The notes under the pieces are model-generated. The model saw only the letters and a list, made by a program, of their open reading frames with translations. It was not told the origin of the DNA and did not search any database. Positions 22,368-33,400 of a DNA stretch of 64,000 bases are shown here, in pieces. How positions within the stretch are numbered: the first letter of the stretch is position 1; each line of letters begins with the position of its first letter. The DNA is taken from contig NW_019773770.1 of assembly GCF_001039355.2 (NCBI RefSeq), forward strand, positions 1 through 64,000, given 5' to 3'. Origin of the DNA: Lingula anatina. Its lineage: Eukaryota; Brachiopoda; Lingulata; Lingulida; Lingulidae. The translations under genes were made by a program, and so were the position numbers.

Positions 22368-22587
22368 TTTATCTGTAAATGAAAAGGGGGAAAAAAAAAA
22401 AACAATTTATGTTTCAGAAATCAATATATTATCACGTACCCAGAAATTTATTTAAAAATATGAGCATGTACCCTGAAAACAAACAAATTATGGCTTTTTC
22501 TCACGTAAGTGTAATAACTAAGGATAACCATTTAAAAAAATCAGCACTTGCGCATCTTTTCAAATTTAATTTATTATTAAAAAAGAA

Positions 22588-22660
22588 AGGGGGCAAAACG
22601 CCCAGTGATCGGGACAAAACGCGTTTTGCCCCATGTCCGACTGGGCATTTTGCGCCAAAG
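22588..22660. repeat. palindromic Tigger-end-like repeat
   Basis: The two halves of this segment are inverted copies: GCAAAACGCCCAGT on the left and ACTGGGCATTTTGC on the right, around a CAAAACGCGTTTTG core. The same word recurs inverted at about 23158-23195. Confidence 0.7.
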
Positions 22661-22919
22661 TGAAACTTTGTATATATTTGTAAAATTCGGCGAAAAGTAG
22701 TTACATAATCTGACACCATGGACACTTGTGTCGAGTTCTAATATATCGTCCTATTTGTCACCAACAAAGTTTTTTTAATTCGTGCATTTGGTAGATGGTG
22801 TCACTAATGTTAGGGCAAAGTCTAAATAACTCGAAACAAGGCAAAAACAAACAAATCATTATAAAAGACTTACCTTTTAGTTTCTGGTCATCTCCGTCAT
22901 GGAGGATGCATCTGCTAGA

Positions 22920-23077
22920 GGGGCCGTAGCAATAGTCCGAAGGTTCAATAGTCCGAAGGTTCATTGGTCCGAATATTCACTATAGAACCTTCGGACCAAT
23001 GAACCCTTGATTAAAATATCGATGAAAATGTTACCAATTTTAGGACCAATGAACCTTCGGACTATCGAGACGCCCCC
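22920..23077. mobile_element. 158-bp MITE with 8-bp target-site duplication
   Basis: Flanked by perfect CTGCTAGA direct repeats at 22912-22919 and 23078-23085. Terminal inverted repeats: the left begins GGGGCCGTAGCAATAGTCCG and the right, reverse-complemented, begins GGGGGCGTCTCGATAGTCCG; both continue AAGGTTCA. Internally ATAGTCCGAAGGTTCA is repeated and mirrored, so the whole element folds back. It has no coding capacity. An 8-bp duplication is the signature of hAT-type (and a few other) transposases. Confidence 0.88.
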
Positions 23078-23278
23078 CTGCTAGAAATCGGCAGTGGACA
23101 AAACATCACGTGACGCGCGTAATATTACTTAATTAATACCAGAAAAAAGGTGGGTGGGCGTTTGATCCCGACTGGGCGTTTAGCCCCGGTCTACCCTACG
23201 GTTTAGAACTATGATTCAGCTAGTTAAAATTCTAATTTCAAGAGGGAACCATTGGTGTAATTTTTTTTCAGAAATCGA

Positions 23279-23327
23279 AAGGGGAGTGGTCAGGACCCCC
23301 CTGACACCTCCCCTAAACCCGCCACTG
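23279..23327 (-). mobile_element. hAT-like transposon terminus (solo end)
   Basis: The minus strand from 23327 begins CAGTGGCGGGTTTAGGGGAG and continues as a G/C-rich end. CAGTGGCGG(G/A)T at an outer boundary is a very common hAT-type terminal sequence in animals. The partner end was not found in the window. Confidence 0.45.
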
Positions 23328-23513
23328 CGTTGGGGGGGTTTATTCGTGGCTGGAGTCGTTAATTTGTGCATTTGTGCACAGATTATTGGGCTATTTATAA
23401 AGGTTCTTTTGTAAAACGGGTTTCAGGTCAGTCATTGTGGTAAAGCACTGCGGTCGTGAGATCACGCCAAAATAACACCTAGCACAATTTGCACCACTTG
23501 CACAGCAGAGAAG

Positions 23514-26500
23514 ATGGCGGCGGTAGTAATATTGATTGTTTTAGGTGTGGTAAGATTCTCAACCGTTCATAGCAGCTTGATACCAGGCAGTGCTACAGTG
23601 CACTGCAGTGCAATGCCAAATAAAACCAGTGTCAGTGATGAAGGTAAATTTTTTTCAATGTGGAACTTGTGTTTATGTCTTTTTGTTCAGATATAGATTT
23701 GAGTTTCTTTTAAAATCTACGAAAAAAGAAAAAAAGAAAAAGAAAAATATAAAGCTAACCGTTAATAAGTTGTGGATCTTTGAAGATGGTAGTTTGATAT
23801 AAACCCCAGTTTCTGTTTATTGAAATGCTGATGAATAAGTACATTTCCAATTTTAGTTAATTGTGTCGAGTGCTTCTTTCCTGACAACTGTATAGAGAAC
23901 AATTTGTGCAAGCCTGGAACCACAGGTCTAACTTGTGAACAATGTGCTCAGCCAGGAGACGGTGAGCCAGGTAATATTTTGAACATTAAATTTATACTGA
24001 TATTAACTGTGTCTTTAAATGGAGGCGATGGATTTAATGTCTCATCAGGCTGCACATTTATAAATATTGTGATTCTTTCTGGACCTATAATATTTGGTAC
24101 TTTTGTAGTATTTCGATCTCCTAGCTCTTTGTTTTTTCGATATCTTGTACTGAAAATCAGAAAGTTAATTTTGATTAACTTTTCAAATTTGTTTGGCAAA
24201 AATGTAGACTATGTTTCTTTTTAAAAATTGGATTATTTTTACAAAAGTTGTTTAATTAGTTATGTATTTTTAAACAATTTATTGTCTGTATATTTGCTTT
24301 TTACATGTAGTTTTAGTTAAGTGCCAAATATGATTTCAGCAAGGTACTGTACATGAAAAAAAATACTATAAACAGATTATCATTTTTAATTTGTGTCTGT
24401 ACAGGCTACCATAGGCTGGGCTGTGCCTGTGTCTTGTGTTCGCCTGTACCCTGGTCTGCAGTGTGTGGTGTGGTTGTGCTGCTCTCTGTCATAGTTAGGA
24501 TTGAAATGCATGGTTTTACCCTATCTTTAGTGGTTAAGGTAAGTAAAATTGCCACTCAGACAGCATGCTAGCGAATAGTGAATTCTGTTAATGATGGCAT
24601 TGCATATCTGTCAAGGGTTTTCGCAGAAACCATCCAGCCGTCATTTGGGTTTTTTTATGACGGCTTTATGCAATGCTATGCATACAGTACTTGGACTCGC
24701 GGAAATTTTGTAGGAAATTACAGGTGGTAATTTTGGAAGTACCCCCAATCCTGGGAAAAGCCCTGGTATCTGTATAAGAATATTTGTAGCCCAGATATAA
24801 AGATGATAAGAAGTGCACCATAATTTTCAATGAAAGAAAATGCATAAATGATGTTAATAATATTGGAAATAAATGGAAATTAAGATTGGGTTAAAAGTAA
24901 AATTAAAAGGAATTTTAAAATTAATACATTGCAAAATGTGATTTAGGTGCATAACTTGTTTCAAAATTAGCAATATTATTTGTTAAAATTTGAAACTATA
25001 TGTTTTAAGCTGAAGCTGCTTCTGCATTTCCTACATCTGATTTTGCTAAGCCTGTCAATCAAGATAGCCTGGCCTTCTCTTCTGTTGGACACTTTCACTA
25101 ATTTCACCTTTGCCTGGCTTTCCTCCAAGATGATCACTCTAGGTAAGAGGCTAGCCAGTGGTCAGTCAGGGTCTTTGTAAGGAGTGTAAAGAAGTTTTTT
25201 TAAATATTGAATTAGGAAAAATTGGATTAACAGATTGTTTTAAATTGAAAAGAAAAATAAGTCATGAAAAAGGAGAAAGGGACTTCAATTTTTTGCTTTA
25301 AATTTCAATGAAAGACAACTTAAAGATCTTTATGTTCATAGTTCTGAGTTCAGTAAATAAGATATGTTTCATAGCAGTTTAGCAAGCCCACTATAGGCCT
25401 TGTTCATGGTATTCAGTGCACATATTTTAGGTACTGACACAAAATGTCTGTATATATTCTGATTACTGTGTCTGTCCATGTCAGGGTTGTCGCTGTCCAA
25501 CACTGTAGTTTGCCCTCAACTGCCAAACTGTATTTTTGTTATACTTTAAAAAGTACAAATATTTACTGAATGTGCCAATCTGAATTTGCCTTTTACTTTT
25601 TATTTGCTAAGTAGGTTTGTTTTGTGAAAAATTCAGACTGCAGTTGAAAATCATCATATGATCAGATTTTTTTCATGAGAGTTATTTCTTAATATCAGCA
25701 TGTATTTTTACAATATTTCTTTCCTGTTTTGTGTCAGTTAATTTGCAGGATGTCCTGTCTAACTTTAATTTATATTTTAGTGTGAACACCCGGCAAAGAA
25801 ACCTAACCATTCAATGTTTATCACAAAACAAAAGATCTGCTCATAATCTGTACGATTTATTCGTGTTTTTTTTAAATTGCTTTCAGAATGCTACTTTCCC
25901 ATTCCCAGAATGACAACTATATATTTAGAATGGTGGTCTGTTATAGGGATGCTGTGCATCGCTCTTGTGACGTCAGTATTAATTGACAAAAAACTGGTGA
26001 GATTTATATCAATTCTTTTATATGCATTTCACAGGCCTTCCAGTCAGTTCAAGCCATCAAAATATTACCTCATTTACGCTACCATTTGGAAATTTTCAAT
26101 TAACTGTTTTTTCTCTTAAGATGATGTGCTTGTAGCATCCAGCTTCCAGTGCTGTGGCATCTTTCAATTTGTACTCACTAATTTTATTTCATTATTAACA
26201 CAGAAACACAAAATAGACATTGGATTTGTGCCTGATGGTAAAAGAATGGTGAGTTTGTGGACAAAAAGGAGGACTGTAAGGAGATCAGCTTTGCTCATTT
26301 TCAGCATTTTTTACACTCCACTGATATTCATGTCAATCAAGTCATTTGCTTGCTCTGGTGATCTGGTGAGTGGCATAATTTTCATTTTTCAGTTTTACAT
26401 TTATTACACGTAACATTTATTACACATTACATAATTGAGGATAAATGGCTATTTAACATGAAAATGTGACAAAGTTGAGAAAATCTAAAGATTATTTTGT

Positions 26501-28766
26501 AAAATTTCAACTTTTATGAAGTTCCTACTTGATTTTGATGATTGTTGTTACAGAAATATAATAAGGTGTTGATAATTTTAGGAGCCTCTGCTAAACTACA
26601 CATATGACGTGTTTCTGTATGACCAGGCTCAAAGTTGTGAGGATTTTTCCTTTCAGGTGAGAATTTTGTTGTGGAACACATTTTGGTTATTGGTTATTGT
26701 ATTCCAGGGTTTTAGATCTGTTAGGTCTGTTTAATTCACATTGATCAAGTTGACTTTTAGTAATACAGGATCAATTATAGTTCATATAATACAGACACCA
26801 GCCAGTACAGAATTCAGATCAGCCATGCCTCCAAATATATGTGAGTGATTAGAATACAAAACACTGTTTTTAATTTTTTATTTATTTGTGATTTCATCAC
26901 TCTGTTTTTTTCTATATAATATTTTGACAGGCTAAAAGTCTTGGGAAATTTCTAGTATCTTTCCATCCCCATCTCCTCTTGATTCTATGTTTCTTGCAGA
27001 TATTTTATTTCATCAGTGCTGGTTGCGTGGTGGTGGTAGGTTTCTTGGTCCCAGCAGCCATTGCATTCATTACATTGTGCCTAAGAAAGTGGGATTCATT
27101 GAACAAAAACATGGTCAAGGATGGGTAAGTGACTTTAAAAATTTTTGTAAAAAATATTGCTGCTCAAGAATTGGTCATAGGTTCTAAAAAGTTGCATGTT
27201 AATTGCACACAAGATGTATTGGAAAATCTGATAGAGATTTGATGTTTTAATGTAAAACATTGTGAAAAAACTTCTTGCACTCTTTTTTGTTTTTCTTTTA
27301 TGTGACAATTTATGTTTAAATGATACTTGGGTTTACAATTCAGTGGAAATTTTTTTTTTCCTGACAGATATGTTTATGAGGCTTACAGCAGGACCTTCTG
27401 TTTTTGGGAAAGTGTTCCATTCTTTAGGAAGCTAATGTGCATTATAATAACAGATGTCAATCCTGTAAAGTAAGCATATAGTGATTCCTTGTTTTGCACC
27501 CATTTTTCTCTTTAACTCTTCATCAGCTATATAACATTTTCCTTGGAAAATGTTATTAATTGCATAAAAGAATATGAGTGGAGTAGGTAAATAGGCAATT
27601 TCCAATATTTTGTTAACAGATATAAAATTATGATTTCCTTCACAGGCCATTTATTCAAGCCATTGTCCATTTATCTTTGACATTGGCCTACACAATAACT
27701 GTAATTGCTGGACGGCCATACAGGTGGGTACGTGTTAGACCAGATGCCTTTTCTTGAGGCAGATCTAGAATAAAGTGCTAGTGGTTTAAACTAATTTGAA
27801 ATAAAAACAAAGAAGAGATCACAGCAGATTTGAGTAGATATACACAGTCACTTGAGCAAAAATTAACATCTTTATTTTATGACATTGAAAAAGGTCTGTG
27901 TTTTGAATGAATTGTTTATATATTATTGTTATTCAGGGCATGTAGATGGACGTTTTCTTCACAGCTAAGAATTGTAGAAATTCACAACGGTTTTGAGGTA
28001 CAATTTAATACAAGCATGTTGTTGTAATAATCAAGTAATAGATGTTATTCAGACCTCTCTCGGCGATTTTTGGTGTTTTCTACATGTATATTAAGGAACT
28101 AAGAAGGGAGAACGCCAATCTTAAAACAACAAAAGTACAATTTTTCATGGTAAATTATTTCAAGGTTGATATATTACTGAACATTCTTATAATGAATAAC
28201 ATTACTTATTTAATTTCAGATTTTTTCAAACATGGCTGTTGCACTTCTCCAGCTTTATCCTGTGCTGCAGCTGACAGGCCTGCTGCCCCCGTACTATGAC
28301 GTGTGTGTTGTTGCAGTGAGTGTACTGGTGCTGGTTGTCTGGGTGTGCATGCTGGCACTTATTCCATTTGAAGAAAAAATGGAAGAGGTATGTTTGAATA
28401 TCTGTCGCCTTTCCAAGTTCATTTAGTAAAAAAAAATGCATAAAATTTTGAAAATTTCTTGGAAAGTTGGATATTGCTACGTTTTTGTCTTTCTAAACTG
28501 TTATGATAAGATATCACTGGATCTGGATTTATTCTGAAATCTTGGTAACTGTTAGTACAAACTATATGAAACAGCAATGATCTAATTCTGCCATCAATTT
28601 TTTTATTTTATGTAATCTATAAAATTTGTAGGCAGAAGTATATGAGATCCCCCCTCAAGATGTCCAACCATCTAGAAAACCATTTGAGTTTTGGAAAAGA
28701 AATAAAGCTGGAGAAGTGGTCACACTGACAGAACTGCAACAGAGGGAGAGGGCATTGGACTTCTGA
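23514..28766 (+). CDS. multipass membrane protein with N-terminal EGF-like module (unnamed)
   Basis: Fourteen exons: 23514-23643, 23857-23970, 24405-24538, 25010-25142, 25887-25996, 26204-26365, 26582-26656, 27000-27124, 27368-27469, 27646-27723, 27937-27997, 28042-28149, 28220-28387 and 28632-28766 (TGA). All phases agree, giving 544 aa. It has a signal peptide (VVILIVLGVV), then a six-Cys EGF/laminin-like module (CVECFPDNC, NNLCKPGTTGLTCEQC) and CACVLC just before the first membrane helix. About eight hydrophobic helices follow, including VCGVVVLLSVIV, GMLCIALVTSVLI, SAGCVVVVGFLVPAAIAF, ALLQLYPVLQLTGLL and VCVVAVSVLVLVVWVCML. The cytosolic tail of about 45 residues is charged (FEFWKRNKAGEVV). 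The core YEAYSRTFCFWESVPFFRKL followed by FIQAIVHLSLTLAY and RPYR resembles the C-terminal membrane module of large cysteine-rich (GCC2/GCC3-like) surface proteins of protists and invertebrates. That link is from memory. No function can be assigned. Confidence 0.8.
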
Positions 28767-29254
28767 TTGAGAAAAAGTAAATTATGTTATGATGGAGACA
28801 GTAGAACTAGGTAGCCTTGGGTCACTCTAGTCTCTTCTAGGCCTGAAAGTCTTGAAATTGGTTTATTTTAGGCGGTCATCTCTGGAGTCAGATATCACTT
28901 TAGTTTTTATGTACAGACACTGTCAGCATCATCACTGTCCAATATATCCCTTTAGACTTTTTTAATGGCTGTTATTAATTTTTAACATATACATATGTTG
29001 GTGAAGTTTGCCCCAAAAGTTAATTTTTTTTTTTTTTCAAATTTGACGAGTCGCTATTTGGTAACAAATGCATTTTCTGAGAAAATCAGCATGGTCAGAT
29101 GTATTTAAAATTTATATTGTGACTTGATGGTTAAATATTTTGCTGTTTAGTGTCTGTTTATTTGCAAGCTTTGCTGTATACTTATTGGTAAGCATAGATG
29201 TCTCTGTGACAATAACTCTTTATTGAAATTGCTTTCCATGGAGTGTACAGATTT
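28767..29254 (+). other. 3' flank of the EGF/multipass gene, convergent with RAVER
   Basis: Non-coding, AT-rich. No canonical AATAAA was found close to the stop on the + strand. The next recognisable signal belongs to the opposite gene, so the two genes end tail-to-tail within about 0.5 kb. Confidence 0.4.
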
Positions 29255-30480
29255 TTCCAACTATCCTATTTATTAATATAAATTTAATACTGATTAAAAC
29301 ACATCAAATAAGCATACAAAATACCAATTGTTACTGGTACTTTTCAATTGATAATAATTGTGGAAAAACAATAATGCAATACAGTTAATAGGTCACCATT
29401 CATAATTCATTCCTGTACATGCAAGTTTTCATTGTGTACACAGGAATGCAGAAATCCCCACATTCTAGAATTGTAAAATAACTTACATGCTGGTCTTTAG
29501 GGGAATAGAATATTCCATAGGGACCAGAATTAACACTTTATCCAATTGCACAAACCTAAACAATATTTATAATGATGACATTTATTAAAAGTGAAAAGTA
29601 AGTACTTTTTCTAAGTGTGATGTAGTTTATATTAATGATATCAAAAACAATTGACATCTAAATAAAATCAAATATGCTAGCTCACAGAACAACATTCAGT
29701 GTCACATTCACCACATCTACAAGTATAAATAGCTTATACACACTATATAGAAAAGGAAATGTTTCTAATTTATTTTTAAGAACAAATTATCAATAAATAT
29801 TAAAATCTATATATAGTATGCACCATAGCAACAAACATAATCTACTTAAAATCACATACAGTTAAAATGAAGTAAACAAATTAAACAAGCTAATACATGC
29901 AATTTCACATTCACCATGCACAAGCTATCCACCTGACTACATACACCCAATCACCACTGCTTAGGAACTCTAACATGAAAACTGGCAACAAAAATTTCAT
30001 CTAAAATTAATAAAAATGGCAAAGAATCTGATCAATCTGGCATTCCCTCCATCACCTTAAAATACTATCACTGATGATAAAAACTGTCAAATGAGTTGGT
30101 TGCACATAAGAACTCATAATTTACTTATCTAAATGAAGTATAAAATATTTTCACAACTACAACCTCTGGATCAAATTTCGTATACACCAGGTAGTAATCT
30201 GCATTTAAAAGTACATAAAAATAATATCCAATTCACAACAGGTGTGAAACAAGAAAAAAGTGTCTCTATGAAGGACTTAAAATCATAACAGTACACACAA
30301 CTGTGTAAAAAAAAAATTAAAACTTCAATCTGTTGGCAATTGAAAGTTTTCTTTAAATAGCAAATAAATACTTAAAAAAGTATTGATTTTTCATAATAAA
30401 TAAATCTGTCCAACTGAACTAATTTCCAATGCAGGTCTAGTATTAGTATTGTATCATTAACATAAATAATCCAGTTTCAT
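29255..30480 (-). other. RAVER-type gene 3' UTR (inferred)
   Basis: On the minus strand the stop at 30481-30483 is followed by about 1.2 kb without coding sequence and an AATAAA hexamer at 29274-29269. The sequence is A/T-rich with no strong repeats. Confidence 0.5.
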
Positions 30481-33400
30481 TCACAGTACCACCCTGGTCT
30501 TGAAGTAAGAGTCAGCATAGTGGCCACCTATACCCTGTGAGTGTTGACCTATGTAAGGGCCAGGAGGACTGGCCTCTGGTGAAGGAAGCAGGTGGAGAGC
30601 GCGTCTTTTGGCTGCTACTGGCGTCTCTATAGGTGTCACTGCAGACTGAAAATATGAACAGTTTAATTTAATATAAGAAGTACAAAAAAGAAAAAATAAC
30701 AATCAAACACTTCTCATTGCTAGATCAGGAACGTTTTATATAACAAACCACACAGAAACTATTAGCAAAATCCTGATTTTTTTAAAATTCTGCCATATTT
30801 CCATAAGGGAAAGAAGAATTATGTCTTACCCGCTTCAGGCCAACCCTCTCCACTTCACTTGGTGTCTGTTCTGGTACACCAGGAACCTGCCCCATACCTG
30901 CATTTGAACCTCCCAGAATGCATGCAACCTGAACTTTTCTCCTGCTTCTTGTCCTTGGTCTGGTAATGGTCTTATTGGTCTGAAAGAGGATGGTGCAACA
31001 AAAACTGATTACTGAGCAAGCATTATATGTTTGAGTTCACTTCTGTTTTTGAAAGCTCACAGAGTTCAATTTCAACTAACAATAATAATAATAATAATAA
31101 TAATAATTATTATTATTATTATTATTTTGTAACACCAACTATTGGGTTCATGTATTATTTTCATAAAATTATTTAATACCTGTTCATCAGGTTTTAGGTT
31201 CTCCACTTCTACTGGTTGAATGCTCTGTTTTTCTGGGTCAGAATTTTCATCATTCCAAAGTCTTCTGTCAGTTACAGTAGATTTTACAGGCCTGTAAAAA
31301 TGCATTAAATTACAGAAACAATTTATTTCAACAATTTTAACACCCAAAAACTTCAAAAGTGGTTTAAAAAAGTTAAAGTTAAGCAAAAATACAGTCTGGT
31401 AGTTATGGGGTATACAAATGTGTCTGATAGATACAATGACCACATGGACACTGTTCTGAATATGAATATGAAAAAGCATTCTTGCTGTATTATATTGAAA
31501 ATGTTACGCTAAATGTCTTGTTTTTATAGTTATTTCCTTACCTTAGTGCTTTTCCAATTTTTTTGATTGGCACCAAGTTGTCTGTTTGTTGCAAAATTTC
31601 CCCCAATTGCAAAACATCTCCCACATTGTCCAAATCCGACAAATCATGCTGAGTTCTAAAATCCTCTTTTTGTGGCCTGGTCAGTTCATTTTTGACAACA
31701 GGAACTGCTTGCTGTACATTTTGCAAATCCTTACACTTGTCATGGAAAGGAAGTTGTTTTTGTCTACTTCTCAGATTGTAACGCACATGCGCATTCTGCA
31801 GTTGATTTGGCTGACTGGTTTTGGGGTGTTGATACTGAATCATATTGCTGTTTGAACTGTACACAGCACCAAATTGACTCTGTCCTCCATTAACCTTTTG
31901 TACTGGATGACAATTGTTAAGATTATCATGTATGAAAGAAGTGTCAGCACTGACCAGTGTCTTTGGCACATTGAGATTTTTACCAGCACCATGTTTATGA
32001 TGAACATTTGGCAGGTATAGAGGCATTTGCTCCTGGGGAATGGAATGCAGAGGGGGTGGTGGCACTTGATGGATTTTCTGAGCCAGAGACTGCAGGAAGG
32101 CACTGGCTTCTGCTACGAGTGGGTTGCCCAGGAGGGATGAATTTTGTGCTTTGTTCATAAGGTTTTCCTAAAATTATTGGTATATAATAATATAACATTA
32201 GATAGTTTTACATCTTACAAAAAATCATGTATCAATAAATTACAGTGCATACTTACACAATGAAACTTCTACCTTTTTGCTACAATTCAAAAATTCATGC
32301 AGACAGTAAATCATACGATAAAAAATCAAGACTATAAAAGCAAAGAATGGAACTGAACATTTTCTGGAGATCATAGATTTTACTGACATAAACATTATCT
32401 ATGGAGAATTTGACGAACATATATATGTGGAATGTAGCATCAAACGGCAAACTTGAATACACCTTACCTGAGCCCTGAGGTGAGCCTGCAGATTTTCAAG
32501 GTCTGTCAGAAGTTCTTTTGCAGCAGGCAGCTAGAATATATGAGCCGACTTTAGTTGAATTTAGCCTTCACAAACTGACTTTTTTAAGAATTTTTTTTTT
32601 TAAGTGATGAACATAATTTTATTCCAATTTTTGTTGAAGAGAAAATGTTGGGTATATCTGTTTTAAGAATACTTAAATGGAGGCACAGAATCTTAGATGA
32701 ACTTCTGCCATTTTAAAACATTAAGCCAAGAAAACACTGCTCAGTACCTGTTGTTGTCCATTGGGTGTATTCTGAGCAGACAACAGGAGGACCAGTGCCA
32801 TCTGTATGCCTGGATTAGAGAGAAGCAGGCGGATATCAGGACCTTCTGAAAATGTAAGCATACAAATATACCAATTGATTTTCATGTTTACTGATAGTTA
32901 ACCCCCTAAATAATGTTTTTTCATATTTAAAATGTTTGATCAATTTGGTTTAAAATATATATATATTTTTTTTTGTGCATAATATCATACAATTTTGTAT
33001 TATTTGATATGTAGAAAATTCAAAAGAATTAGAGTTTCTTGTTGGATTATACAAAGCTTTTTTTGATAATTACCTTGAGGCTGCTGACCAAGAACCTGCT
33101 GAAGATCATGGAGCAAGGATGTAAAACTCCTTAACACTGAAAAAATTTAGTTTAAAATCATGTTAATTGTTATTTCATTACCATAAATATAAAAGATATA
33201 ATTATCATTTTACAATTTGAATGAGAACAACTGTACCAGTGACATTTAAATTAAGACTTTCAGAATATGAATCTAAATGTAAATGGTCAATGTAATGTTG
33301 ACCATGACAGAAACTTGAGATCTACTAAAATACAATTCTTTGCCAAATGCTTTAAATAAATAAACATAATAAATATATTCCTTGCTACTCACACACTGGG

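Larger units (their letters stand above)
22368..23330. mobile_element. nested transposon ends upstream of the pogo-OTU gene
   Basis: A composite of transposon debris with no coding sequence. 22588-22660 carries GGGGCAAAACGCCCAGT-like and mirrored GTTTTGCCCC / ACTGGGCATTTTGC blocks. An inverted match (GACTGGGCGTTTAGCCCC, then GGTCTACCCTA) ends at about 23202. I read these as Tigger-like terminal sequences, with 23202 a plausible outer (5') end of the transposase element. A 158-bp MITE is inserted at 22920-23077. A hAT-like terminus follows at 23279-23327. Confidence 0.55.

Noticed and set aside
28052-28149. Acceptor TTCAG at 28051 for exon 12 of the EGF/multipass gene
   Set aside because: Starting there in the required phase gives a stop after 13 codons; the acceptor AATAG ending at 28041 keeps the frame open and was chosen, although its pyrimidine tract is weak.
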